From Elephas maximus indicus (Eukaryota > Chordata > Mammalia > Proboscidea > Elephantidae), in assembly GCF_024166365.1 (NCBI RefSeq), contig NC_064825.1, forward strand, positions 100,640,480 through 100,704,479: a stretch of DNA of 64,000 bases, in the 5' to 3' direction. Positions 1 to 11,325 of the stretch are shown here, piece by piece. The notes below the pieces were generated by a model that was not told the DNA's origin, searched no databases, and saw nothing but the letters and a program-made list of their open reading frames with translations. The position numbers and the translations under genes are program-made. How positions within the stretch are numbered: the stretch's first letter is position 1; each line of letters starts with the position of its first letter.

Positions 1-1723
1 TGCCAAGCAAATGAAGAGACATTTTGAGGTGGGGACACGACGAGTCTCCCGTCCCCTTCCCCTGTGGCCCCTGTATGCCCCCATCTGAGAGCCGTCTATG
101 GGGCTGAGCAGCAGTGTACACTTTGCAGAGCATTTTTGGATTTGGCCCCTCATTTGTTGGGGCAGCTGTTCGCAGTGCCATTTAACAGGTGCAGAAGCGG
201 AGGCACAGAAAGATAAGGGGCCCCCACCTTGTGATGTGGCTGGTCCCAGGACCCAGGGCAAGCACACGTTCCTCCCCCCCACCCCCAGCCCCGCTCCGAT
301 TTCAGCCAGTCCGGTCGGACAGTGCGCTGAATGTGGTCCTCACTCCCAGCTGCCTTCCTCCTCTCCTGGCCGCTGGGTCCCAGCCGGTTCAGCAAATGCA
401 GCTGTCACCCATTTACTGAGTGCCTGCCTCAAGTCAGACTCTGTGCTGAGCACCCAGGATGGGTCGCCCAGCCCCGCCCTGCCCACACCTACCACCAAGG
501 AAGCGCTCTAATAAGGTGGTTGAATCGAGGCACAGACCATGTGCTGCTGGCCCCCAGATGGAGGACAGGCTGGAGGGAACCTTTGAATGGGGCCTTCAGG
601 GGGCAGAATTTTGCTGGGGGCACCGTGAGCCAAGACGCAGGAGTGGGGACGAGGCATCATTCAGACAGGCAGTTGGGTGGGCAGCACAGATCAGACCTCC
701 CGCCTGCGCTCCTCTTGCACCCCTGTCTGGCTCTAGGCAAGCAAAGGAGTGCGTGTCCTTCAGCTGAGTGGACACGTCCATTCTGGGGTCAGGCCTTTCT
801 GCACTGTCACATTCAAGGCCCCAGAAACTTTGATGGTGACTCTGGCCCACATTCCATGCAGTATCTGACTTCTCATCTTGGGGCCCAGGCTTTGCCATAC
901 CCCAAAGAAGGAGATTTACCAGCTGAACTAATTTAGTGATCATCTGACACCCCAGAGAGCCTGACTTAATTGCGCTGGGGCTGGTCCCCAGGCATTGGTA
1001 TCTTTTAAAGCTCTCCGTAGTGATTCTCATGTGCCGCTAGTGTTGAGGACCGCTGCTCTAGACTGGTCTTTATGCTACAGTGGTAAAACTGAGGCCAGAG
1101 AGAGGTCTTGGTCAAGATCACGCGGTCAGTAGTGGACCAAGGTCTGGAACCCACAGCTCTGGACTTCTAGGCTGGCGTTCTTTTTGTGCACAAGGGAGCA
1201 GGTGCAGTGTGGCTTTCCTGGGCTGTGTGTGGGGACTGGTAGGGTGGGGTCTGCTGCTGCTGTCTTGCTAGCATGGGATCTGTCCTGTTCCGGCTCCCAG
1301 CCCAGTCCTGGTCTAAGATGGCGCCTGGGTAATCACACCTGGGGCCTGCATCGCGTTGAAGATTCAAAGGGGAGTAGGTTGTGTGGTTTATTGCCATGGA
1401 GATACCTGTTAGGTGAGCCATTTTATCTGGACATGCCCCTCTGGCGTGGCTGGAGTGAGGGGAAAGCCAGTTTATCTGGGGAATCCTCTTCCCCCCTTAG
1501 CGACAGTTGTCGCTTCCCTTTCATACAGCTCTTTACAGTTTGTGGTCACTTTCACTTGCACTGTTGCAGCCTGGGGTCTTGCGGGTGATGAAAGGAGGCA
1601 GTCAATGTCTTTAAAAAGTAGGAAAATGACTCTGCGGTGGGCCGGGAAGGGGATGGGCATCACATTTTGAGTGTCAACTCGATGGTAGGTAGCCCTTTCC
1701 TAGGTGCTCTACATTCCTTAAAT

Positions 1724-1927
1724 CACTGGTTCTCATCAGGGGTCATTTGGAAACATCTGGAGATAGTTTTGATTGTCACAGCTTGGGGACGGAGGATGGA
1801 TGCTACTGGCTTCTAGCAGGTAGACACCAGGGATGCTGATAAGCCTCCTACATTGCACAGGACAACCCCTGCCCAACAAAAAATTATCAGCTGCATAAGC
1901 CAGTAGTGCCAAGATTGAGAAACCCTG
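1724..1927 (+). mobile_element. MER5A-type hAT-Charlie element
   Basis: The sequence begins CACTGGTTCTCAT, contains CATCTGGAGATAG and ends GAGAAACCCTG, as in MER5A. A perfect 8-base target duplication CCTTAAAT flanks it at 1716-1723 and 1928-1935. Confidence 0.85.
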
Positions 1928-2292
1928 CCTTAAATCATCCTGACAGCCCTGGGAAGTGGCACTGGGATCATCGTCCTCGCTTTACAGAGGAGGAAACAGG
2001 GCTTGCAAAGGTGCATGGGTTGACCAGGGCGACTCTGCTTCTAGTCCCAGGTCTGTCTTGAGTCCCAGGTCTGCTCCTTCTGCTCTCAGGCTGGGTAACA
2101 GAGCCCCAGCCTTGTCTCCCATCTTCTGGGCCTAAGAGCCAGAGTGTTGGGGTGGGTGGGGTGGGGCATGAAAGCTGAAGGGTCTTTGTGCCCTGATGTC
2201 TCACGGAGGTTTTGGAAGCAGTTAGGATGGACCTGGTTCCAGGTTTCCCTTCATGCCCTGTGTTACCACTCTTGGGGATCTTTTGGATCCTC

Positions 2293-2358
2293 TGGCTACA
2301 GGGTCATTACAAGTGGGAATCGACTCCATGGCCATGGGTTTTTTTTTTTTTTTTTTTT
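2293..2358 (+). mobile_element. AfroSINE 3' fragment with T-rich tail
   Basis: Only the tail (AGTGGGAATCGACTCCATGG) is preserved, followed by an 18-19 base T run. Confidence 0.6.
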
Positions 2359-2649
2359 GACACTAGTTAAACGGTGGATGGAACCACACTGTGGAGGAAT
2401 TGAGTTCCAAAGCCAGAGCAGGTGCCAGGCCAGACAGGTAGAGGGCCGTGCCATGGTTCGGATGGAAACCAAGATCATTTCCGGTCTCCATCAGGTGGAA
2501 CTTGTCTCCCCATAGGTGCTCTTGGGCTCCTCGCATTTTACCCGTGAGGTGCCCAAAAGCTACAGCAGCCTACCCTAGAAGAAGCTGCTGCCGGGGCTCC
2601 CCACTGGAAGCGCTTCGTCTGTCTTCCTGCACACTCAGGGCATATCCAA

Positions 2650-2857
2650 ACAAACCAACCCCATTGCTGTCAAGTTGATTCCGACTCATAGCAATCCCAT
2701 AGAACAGAGTAGAACTGCCCCATAGGGTTTCCAAGACGGTAATATTTACAGAAGCAGATTGCCAGGTCTCTTCTCCCAGGGAGTGGCTGATGAGTTCGAA
2801 CTGCTGACCTTTTGGGTAGCAGCCCAGCACTTAACCACTGTGCCACCACGGCTTCTT
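2650..2857 (-). mobile_element. AfroSINE, near full length
   Basis: It shows the antisense tail (TCAAGTTGATTCCGACTC), the middle (GTAGAACTGCCCCATAGGG) and the head (TTAACCACTGTGCCACCA). Confidence 0.9.
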
Positions 2858-3111
2858 AACCACTCTTAAAGAGGTAGAAATGGGGGGGGGCAGGGGGAGG
2901 GTGGGAGGGTGAGACAAAGAGCTTTCTGTGACCACATGCTAGTTACTACTGATACCTGCCAGTCCTGCACACCACAGCCCATGTAAACAGTCAGTAGTCT
3001 CCCTGTTCAAGTATTCTTCCTCCCAGCCCTTCCGCTATATGCAAATAATCGCTTTATAGAAGCAGTGGCCTAATCCTAACCCCAGTAAGAATCCCTTATT
3101 CCTGTTTAAAA

Positions 3112-3316
3112 AAACAGTGGCCTTCGAGTCCATTACAACTCATGGCAACCCCATGTGTGTCAGAATACAACTGCGCTCCATAGGGTTTTCAGTAGCTGAT
3201 TTTTCAGAAGTAGATTGCCAGGCCTTTCTTCTTAGGCACCTCTGGGTGGACAGGAACCTTCAACCTTTTGGTTAGCAGCAGAGCTCATTAACTGTTTGCA
3301 GCACTCAGGGATTCCC
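3112..3316 (-). mobile_element. AfroSINE, diverged
   Basis: It contains CATAGGGTTTTCAGTAGC, then AGATTGCCAGGCCTTTC and a degraded head with CTTTTGGTTAGCAG. Confidence 0.8.
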
Positions 3317-3334
3317 TGTTCCTGTTTAAACCCC

Positions 3335-3497
3335 CGAAAAACAAACCCATTACCATCGAGTCTGTTCTGACTCATAGTGACCCTATAGGGCAGAGTAGAA
3401 CTGCCCCATGGGGTTTCCAAGGAGCAGCTGATGGATTTGAACTGCAGACTTTTTGATTAGCAGCTGTAGCTCTTAAGCACTGAGCCACCAGGGCTCT
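3335..3497 (-). mobile_element. AfroSINE, short subtype
   Basis: It contains GTTCTGACTCATAGTGAC, GGGTTTCCAAGGAGCAGC and GAGCCACCAGGGCTC. It lacks the AGATTGCCAGG block, as several copies here do. Confidence 0.88.
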
Positions 3498-3893
3498 AGT
3501 GTTCTTGTTGGGGGCTCTTTTATATCACTGTGCCTTCGCATCCTTAGCAACAACTGCCTAGGTTGGTGTGGTTGTTGTTCCCAATATAGGTGGGGAGAAT
3601 GAGGCTGGGAAAGGTTAAACGGGAAAAGTTCAGTGAGCTACCCTAGCTCTCTCAGTTAGTCCGAGGTAAAGTAGGGCCTGAAACCACAGGTGTTCAGTGA
3701 ACCCTGAGTCCTGCACTCCTTCCTGTGTAAACCATGTCTCTCTTCGCATCCTCTGAGGAGTAGGTGGAAGGGAGCTGTCCATAGGAGGAGGGTGTGGTGG
3801 TGGTGAGCAGGCCAAGGGTGAGGGCACCCCAGGTGCCTCCTGGCTTCCCCGCTGGGGGCCAGCAATTAGGAAGGAGGAGGACCACCCACGTTG

Positions 3894-4359
3894 ATGGTCA
3901 TTTACCCAATTGTGCTTTGTGGGATATTCAACCCAAGGAACGTGGCGCCCCTGACCGAGCGTAAGAGGAAGCCCAAGTTCTCCAAGGAGGAGCTGGACAT
4001 TCTGGTCACCGAGGTGACCCACCACGAAGCAGTTCTCTTTGGGAGGGAGACCATGCGGCTGTCCCATGCCGACAGGGACAAGATTTGGGAAGGCATAGCT
4101 CAGAAAATCACCTCCGTCAGCCAGGTCCCCCGCTCCATCAAGGACATTAAGCACAGATGGGATGACATGAAACGGAGGACCAAGGACAAGCTGGCCTTCA
4201 TGCAGCAGTCCCTGTCAGGCCCTGGGGCCGGGGGCCGGCCCCCCACCATCGTGCTCACCGCCCATGAGAGAGCCATCAAGTCTGCACTGCTCACTGCCCG
4301 TTCCGGGCACAGCTTCCCAAGGGCAGAACTGGACGGCACCGACAGCCCTTCAACCAGCT
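3894..4359 (+). CDS. Myb/SANT gene exon 1 (DNA-binding domain)
   Basis: The ATG at 3894 is the first in frame and has G at +4 but a poor -3 base. The first 20 or so residues are hydrophobic and look unlike a family N-terminus. A weak acceptor ending CCCAAG at 3937 would skip them and join an unseen upstream exon. The Myb/SANT part starts near 3966 (RKRKPKF). The exon ends in phase 1 before GTGAGT. Coding reading is supported by an uninterrupted 466-base frame whose translation has the expected helix pattern. Confidence 0.68.
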
Positions 4360-7300
4360 GTGAGTATCCCTGACCCCATGGCCACACCTACCCTGCGTTC
4401 CCCAGACTACTCAGTCAGAGGTTTCTCATTGAGTTTCCTTCTCTTTTCTTTCTTCTGTCCCACTCGTTGCATTCTCTCTGCCTTCTCCCTCTTGTCTTTT
4501 CCCCACCCCTTTGTGTCCATTCATTCTAGAATATTTACTGAGCGTCTCTGTGCCAGGAGCTGTGCTAGGAGCTGGGAGGACAGAGTTGTGTGCAGTGCTC
4601 TGCAGAGGTCCCTAGATGCATGGGAATAGACAGGCTTTCATTAAATCATTGCACAAGTACATTTGCTGTGAAGGAAAGGCACTGGCTGGCCTCACGGGGT
4701 GTGCTGCCGATGTCGTGAAATTCCTATTTGACCACAGGGCCCCGCCCATTTATTCTGCATTTAGCGCTGCAAATCACGTCCTCCCTGAGAGTAAGGAATG
4801 GTGAGACAGGGCCGTCCGCTGGGGCCGGGGAGGGCTCCCTGAGGAAATGACAGTTTTGCTGAGCTGTGGCGGCTGGGTAAGAGTTAAGCAGGCCCAAGGC
4901 GGTGTGGGGCGCAGGGGCGGGGAGAGGAGAGCTGTGCAGGCAGAGAACAGCATGTACGAAGGCCCCTCGTCAGGAAGGCGCTTGGCACGTTCCAGGAACA
5001 TCGAGAAGCCAGGCAGGGAAGCCGGAGTGCAGCCGGTGAGGGGGAGGGGGTGAGAGACCGGCCACGCCATCAGGGCCCAGGCCTGGAAAGAGCAGCTCCC
5101 CTCTGTCCGTCTATTCCTAGTTTCTTTATTTCCATATTGTTTTTTTTTGCTCTCCCTTCTGTGCCATGCTGCCTTCTCCCACTTCTCTCTTCCTGCTTCC
5201 CCTTCCTGCTCACCCTAAGTCTCTCTCTAAGCTCCCCTCACTCTGGCTTCACTGGCTCAGCTCCCCCTCCCTGTGCCCTTTCTCCTCACCCCTCTTCTCC
5301 CTCTTCCAGCTTCCTGTGTCTTAGGAAGGGCTTGCAGGGGCTGGGGTGCTGAATTCCTGGCCCAGACCTGAGACCGGCGTCCTCAGGGCTATAGTCCTGG
5401 TTGGGGCTCACAAGGAGGGGGCAGTCGAGGCCCTTCTATGCCAGGGCTGCCCCCCTTCAGTTCCGCTCTGCGCACACCCCTGCCACCCTCAGCGCACCAA
5501 CCACAGGACGCAGTCTGCCAGCCTGCTGGCCAGCCTATGTGAGACAGGGGATGGGCAGGAGGGCCCAGGGAGGCCCCTGGGAAGGTGGTTCAAAGACTGT
5601 CTTCCCTCCCAGGGTCCCTGGCCATTGGGATCATGTCCTTTTGTCCCGTTTGTCTGGGGCTCCTGACAGGTGGTGAATCAGTCAGGTTCCCAGGACTGGA
5701 AAGGGACGTGGAACCACTTCCTTGTTACCCAGACAAAACTGAGGTCCAGATCAGAGGTGGCCCCAGAGCTGAATTCAGAAGCAGGACTCCAGCCCAGGCC
5801 TGCCTACCAGCCCCTGTCCGTCAGTGTTGTCCCAAGTCTCTGGATGAATCTACCTAATTATGAGAAAAAGGAGGGGACCCAGCACCTGGTCAAGCTCGTT
5901 CCCTAAACCCTGCCTTGCCCACCCCTCGGGCTCCCGGAGACCATGGGTAATGAGGTTACCAAATGTCACCTGGGCTGGGCAGGGAGCCTGGTGTTTGTTG
6001 GGGTACCCCGCTCTACCCGCAGGCCCAGCCAGCCCCCCTTTCCCGGCCAGTAGGCCCAGCTGTTGCACACCGGCCAGGCCCTTTGATGGAATGAGGCCCT
6101 GGAAGGGAGGGAGCAGCAGTCACCTTGCCCAGCTTGCTCCTTCCCAAGGTTCTCCAGAACAGCTTTCCCAGATCCTAGGGATGGCTGCTGCCTCACCCAG
6201 CAGGGCCACCAAGGCACTAGGCCCTGAAGGAACCTGGGGAGACATGCTGCAGCTGACAAGATGACCCTGCCTGTCCTTCCATCCCCTCCCCAGGGGGCTG
6301 GCTCTAACGTAGCCCCACAGGTCCAGGCAGGGAGGGATGCCTATCAGTAGGGTCAACCTGCTGTGGGAATCGGCCCATAATCTTGGTCGTGAGAAAGCCC
6401 AGACCCAGGAGTGCAAGGGCCAGGGCCCCTCCCTGGGTCTAGCTGCAAGTAGCATCTTCCCTGCCTGTGGCCTGGCGCTTGTGCGTGGGAGTGTGATGTG
6501 CCTGCCTAGGCAGCCACCTTGGGGGGGATGCATGAGGTAGCTCCCCTGGCTCTGTACCGTCGTCAGTCCTGGTGCGTCCCCCACGTCCCTTCTCCACCTC
6601 TTGGAGGCCTCCTTGTGGTAGGCACTAGGGACTTAAAGCTGCAGGTTCCAGCAAGGCCACAAGGTGGCCCCAAGCAACTCGGAAACTGCCTGGTGGAGGC
6701 AGGAATTTAGCAGCCAAGAGCAGCATCCTAGTGCCTTTTGGCAGCTTTGCAGACGCCTTCCTGTCTGCTATCTTGTTAAGTCTGCTTAATAACCCTGGTA
6801 GGTGGGTAGGTAGGTAGATAGAGCAGTTGTAACCTTCATTTTGCAGAAACTGAATTGCAAAGAGATGAAGTGACATGGCCCAGGCCATGGGCCACTGGGT
6901 TGACATGTCAGGGTCTCCGAGTCCTCTGGCCCAGGCCCTTTCCCGTGAGAATCTAAGTATCCTGTGAAAAGAGGGGAACTGGGCACTGCTTACACTCACC
7001 CTCCTCCTCAGGGGTGCCTGGCCTGTGCCCCCAGGGATTTGCAGAACCAGGCGGGCTGTGGAGAAGGCATGTGCTGACCTAGGCTGAGGGAGGGCACAGC
7101 AGGGGGATGCTAGGGTGTTTTTCAGGGGTGGGTCCAAGCCCAGGGCTGCCTCTTCCTCCCTGTTGTAATCATTTGCCCTTCTTTGTTTCTATCCTCCAAG
7201 ATGACGAAGATGAGGAGGCACCTGGACCCTCGCAGCAGCCTCTGCGGGTGCCCGTGCAGCGGTCTCCGGAGGAAGAGGCCCACCTGGCCAGGCCTGGCCT

Positions 7301-7766
7301 GCTCTGCTCGTCCTCCTCCTCAGACCAGTCTGAGACAGTGGGCCCCAAGCCAGAGGCTCTGCCCCAGTCCTCGCCCCAGGCCCAGGCCAGCTACAGGACC
7401 CCACGACCCCACATCAGCCCGCCCACCGCGGGCCTCGACTGGCAGCTCTTCCACGCCCATGCTCAGCAGACTGAGGTGTTCCAGCAGCTGTGCCAGGAGC
7501 TGGTGGCCGTGCACCGGGACATGGCAAGCAGCATGCACGTCATCAGCCAGACCATGGCTGAGCTGACTGGCCGCATCAGTCAGATGTGCCAGACGCTGAC
7601 GGAGATCCGGGATGGCATTCACGCATCTCAGCAGGGGCCAGACGGGGCAGCCCCCATGGGCTCTGTCCACCAAACCAAGGCCCCCCCAGCGGAGCCTCCC
7701 CAAGCTCCCCGAGAACCAGCCCCCACGCGGACTACCAGGTCTCGGAAGAGAAAGCACAATTTCTAA
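3894..7766 (+). CDS. Two-exon Myb/SANT-like DNA-binding protein with C-terminal coiled coil
   Basis: Joining 3894-4359 to 7201-7766 gives 343 residues. The donor is GTGAGT at 4360; the acceptor is a pyrimidine-rich tract ending CAAG at 7200. The split codon reads Tyr and the frame continues to TAA. Residues about 24-105 form a Myb/SANT-like (Myb_DNA-bind_5 type) domain with basic KRKPKF, the tryptophans of KIWEGI and KHRWDDMKRR, and a basic end. Residues 157-230 are acidic then Pro/Ser-rich. Residues about 234-296 are a predicted coiled coil starting LDWQLF, and the tail RSRKRKH is a likely nuclear signal. This layout resembles NAIF1, TSNARE1 and other proteins related to the Myb-like subunit of Harbinger transposons. 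A nuclear DNA-binding role is inferred. It sits in a PRDM11 intron on the same strand. I cannot assign a symbol. Confidence 0.72.
4360..7200 (+). other. Intron of the Myb/SANT gene
   Basis: GC-rich sequence bounded by GTGAGT and CAAG. A pyrimidine-rich block lies at 5100-5320. I saw no AfroSINE, RNA gene or further exon. Confidence 0.55.
7201..7766 (+). CDS. Myb/SANT gene exon 2 (acidic linker, coiled coil, basic C-terminus)
   Basis: The acceptor CTATCCTCCAAG precedes 7201. The frame opens with an acidic run (DEDEEAPG), passes a Ser-rich stretch and a Pro-rich linker, then an amphipathic region from about 7434 to 7620 with regular hydrophobic spacing, and ends at TAA 7764-7766 after RSRKRKHNF. 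Partners may be homodimers, as in NAIF1-type proteins; that is inference. Confidence 0.68.
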
Positions 7767-9345
7767 CCAGGCCAGTCTGTGCTGGGAGGAAGAGGATGGA
7801 GGCGGGATATCCAGCCTTGAGATGGGCCAGTCTCTCGTGTCCAGAGCAGGACCGACAAGCCTCGTAGGATATTTGGGGAAGTGTCACCTGCCCCCGCAGT
7901 GCTGGCCAGCAGCCCTGTGCTCTAAGAGAACACGCATTCAGCCCCACTCCCTCGTTTGTGATGGATGCCCAGGATGCAGGGATAGTGCCCTGCTTGATGC
8001 TTGCTTGGGCCTGAGGATCCTGCTCCTCCTGGTGTTTCTCCAGGGAGGGGGGAGGAGCACTCGTGGGGAGCATTCTGAGTGGAATCCTGCATTCCAGCCT
8101 CGGTGCTGCAGTCTCAGCCTCCCCGACTTGCCCTCCCAGCCCTGGTCCTGCTGCTTTCAAAGGGTGGGGGCCTGACGATGGGCAGGCTGCGCTCAGCCCT
8201 CTAAGGAGGGGCCTGTTCTCCCCGGCGCCCCTGCCTTGGCCTTCTGCTTGCCCCCGTGCGTGTGCTCAGCCGCTGTGCTTGCCTGTTGTGGACAGGGGAG
8301 AAGGAAGGGCTGCGGCTGGAGGAAGGAGAAGACGGCCTTGCACTCTTAGAGATAGCACTTTATGCTTGTCCCTGCCCTTGCAGATGTGAAATCGCAGTGG
8401 GTTCTCAGGACAGCCGGAGAGGCAGCCAAGTCAGGTACTATTATTGTTGTTGTTGTTATCATCATCTGCATTTACAGATAACAAATCATACAGCCTGTTC
8501 GCGCTGGGTCAGGCCTGGAAGCCAGGACTGTGGATTTTTCCAGCTCTCCTGCCAGAGGCCAGATACATAGTGGTGGGAATTGGGTGGGGGGAGGCCGCGC
8601 CTCACCTGGTCATTGCCACCCTGTGCCTCTGCCTTAGCTCTCGGGGTGGGGGTAGCACTTAGGAGGTGAGCCTCAGGGCCTGGTGGGGGAGCGGACTCAC
8701 CTCCAGCGACTGGGGAGAGGCAGGACCTAAGTTCCCTGAGCCAGAGGCAACGCTTCCTCTGGCTTCTGAAAGACCCTGAGCCCAGCAGGGCTCCTGTCCC
8801 GTCGCAGCATGTCTCGCCTCTGCTTGCTTGGGCTGCTCACGCGTAAGCTACACACATCTCTAGCTTCAGTCCTCATCGTGGAGTGGAGGAGTGTGGGTCG
8901 AGAGCTGGGCTCTTCCTGAGCTAGGGAGGGAGGTGGGAGGGGCAGGCGCAAGCTTAGCTCTGACCTGGGTGCAGCTCAGCTATGTCCCCTTTGCTCCCCC
9001 AGCCTGAGGCTGCCCCTGGCAGGACTCTCCCGCCCCACCCCTCTGCCCCCAGAGCAAGGGTGGGGGCTGCCATGGCCTTTCCTGGAGTGTCCTGGCCTTT
9101 CCAGACCAAACTCTGCCCCACGTGGGGAGAAAGGAGGGCAGCTGTGATGTCCCCTGTGCTCTTGGCTCCATCTCCCCATTCCGGGGTTCTTGGGGGGTTC
9201 CTGTACCCCAAAACTGAACACCCCCCAACCCACTAGCCTGATGGTTTGGTTCTCACCTGGTCTTGCCCTGCCCTCCTATGCTGGAATCAAAGATTGCCTT
9301 CCAGAGTATTTTTGTTAAGATGGCAATAAAAAGAAACCGATCTCA
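7767..9345 (+). other. Probable 3' UTR of the Myb/SANT gene
   Basis: GC-rich single-copy sequence without recognisable repeats runs from the stop codon to an AATAAA at 9325. No second reading frame here has family features, so I read it as a 1.6-kb untranslated region. Confidence 0.45.
9325..9330 (+). terminator. Polyadenylation signal AATAAA (Myb/SANT gene)
   Basis: This is the first canonical AATAAA that I see after the stop at 7766. T/G-rich sequence (CTTTGGTGTGTACACTC) follows about 50 bases later, which fits a downstream element. Confidence 0.45.
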
Positions 9346-11160
9346 CACTTGGAATACCCCCAGTCTCCAGGATCTTTCTTTGGTGTGTACACTCTTTCTT
9401 CACTTCCTGCAAGAGCCTCAGGCCCCCAAGCAGAGGTTAGATGAGTAAGGAGCAGCACATTGGCATAGCCCTGATTCCATTTGCCCACGCATGCCAAGGC
9501 AGCACTGGCCCTGCCTGCGGCTCCAGGCCAGGCCCTTGGAGGGAGGGAGAGGAGCTGACAGGGTCGGGAGGCACAGCATCTACATGGGAAATCGTTCCAT
9601 TATGTTTAATTTCTCGCACATCAGAAATGAGATGTTGCTAAATGAACTTTAGTTTCTGTTCCCTAAAGGTAAGTTAGGGGTCCTGGGAAATCAGTTTCTG
9701 GTGGGAGACCCCAGAAGTGTCAGGGGTTATCCGGTTGCCAGTGTACCTTAGAGACCGCTGTGAACCTTTTTGAGGACACTCCCTACACCCAGGTGTCTGT
9801 CTATCACAGGCAAGCCCTGCCCATCTAGATCTGAGGCCCCTCAAAGTAACTGGAGCAGCTTCTTCTGGCTTCTGTTGGGGTTCCCCCCAGCAGAGAGGAG
9901 CCTCCTAACTTGTGTGTAGCCCTGGCTGACTGCCTGTCACAGGGAGATGTTCTCCCAGGCAGGAATCCCCAGGTGCTCCAACCTGCCATTGGCCTCCTGG
10001 AATCTAGGCCATCCTCTGCAGTTCTGGGCAGGGCCAGGTGTGCTGCCAAAAAGCATGGCCACGGAAATCAAGATTGTCCATTTACCAGGAGATGCAAAGA
10101 CACCGAAGCTGGGTCTTCACCACCAAAGTCAGTGTACTAAGCAGTGATTGGCTGGCCTCTCCCTTTGGTCCTGGGAGGGAAGAGACCTAGCTGAAAGCAG
10201 GGAAATGGAAGTCAAGAGCAAAGAGGACAGTGGGGTGAAGAGACTTGTCAACTTTGGATGGGAAAGATTGGAGTTTTTCTTGGCTTCAGTGGGGTCTGTA
10301 GGGCTAGTATGTCAAAATGGAAGGCAAAACTCAGGCCAGTGGTTGGGAGTTAGTGGGAAGCCAATTTCCAGCTTACAAGGGAAGACCCTTCTGTGTGTCA
10401 GAGCCCGCAGCCATGGCCAGGGCTGCCTGGGTGGTAGTGGGTTCCTCATCACCATGCTGCTGAGAGGCTGGGTGACCCCCTCATGACCCAAAGTTCCTCC
10501 CAACCCAGAAACCTAAATGCATGTGAGAATCCAGAGCCTGGTCTCAGTCCATCTGTTCCCATTTCTGCCTCCCTGACTGAGGCAGCTTCCTTTCCATCAG
10601 AGACATTCCCATGGAGCAAGAGTAATTGAGCCTGGCCTTCATCTATTCCTTCCAACAAAATGGGTTAGAGTTGATCCAGCTAGAAAGTATAGTCTACCTG
10701 ATGAGACACAGTGGGTGAGGTTTGAGAAATGTCTTGGTGCTTATCCATTTGGTACCCAAAGTCAGTGAGAAGGCTGGAATACAAACAGTTCATGATCATC
10801 ATGAAAGGTCTAGCCTAAAATCCCACCACCACCACCAGCCACCTTCTCAATGGCATCCATTTGCAGAGCAGCCTGTGCCAGGCACCCCATCCCTGCCTCT
10901 CTGACGTACCCTGTACATTCTCTCCAGTGAGGTATTTGACCTCAGGCCTCCTTGCAAAGAGTTGTTCAGCCACAGCCAATTGGTTTTCATTCTCAGGAAG
11001 CCTTTCATTCCTCAGGGAAGGCTCTTGCTTACCTGCAGCCAGGTAATAGGGCAGGCATGGCTCTTCATAAAGGTGCTGTCATCCAGGAGGATTCCGGGAG
11101 TGGATCAAGTCAGCAGTGTTACTGCAAAATATTTAAAAGAGGGGGACCTAATTAGAGGTA

Positions 11161-11325
11161 ACTGCTAACTCAACGGTTGGCAGTTCAAACCTGCCCAGCT
11201 GCTCTGTGGAAGAAGGACCTGGCGGCGATCAACTTCTGTAAAGATTATAGCCAAGAAAACCCTGTGGAGCTCGGTTCTGCTGTGTAACACATGGGGTCCC
11301 TGTGAGTCAAAGTAGACTCGGCAAC
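11161..11325 (+). mobile_element. AfroSINE, head truncated
   Basis: CAGTTCAAACCTGCCCAGC (B-box region), AAGATTATAGCCAAGAAAAC and a degraded tail are recognisable. Confidence 0.8.

Larger units (their letters stand above)
1..3893. other. PRDM11 intron upstream of the nested gene
   Basis: No exon was recognised. It contains a MER5A copy, MIR-like fragments (about 410-470, 1075-1165), four AfroSINE copies and a T run at 2339-2358. The missing PRDM11 exons are presumably further 5'. Confidence 0.5.

Noticed and set aside
331..936. 201-residue plus-strand open frame
   Set aside because: No domain or splice context; overlaps old repeat-like sequence in an intron.
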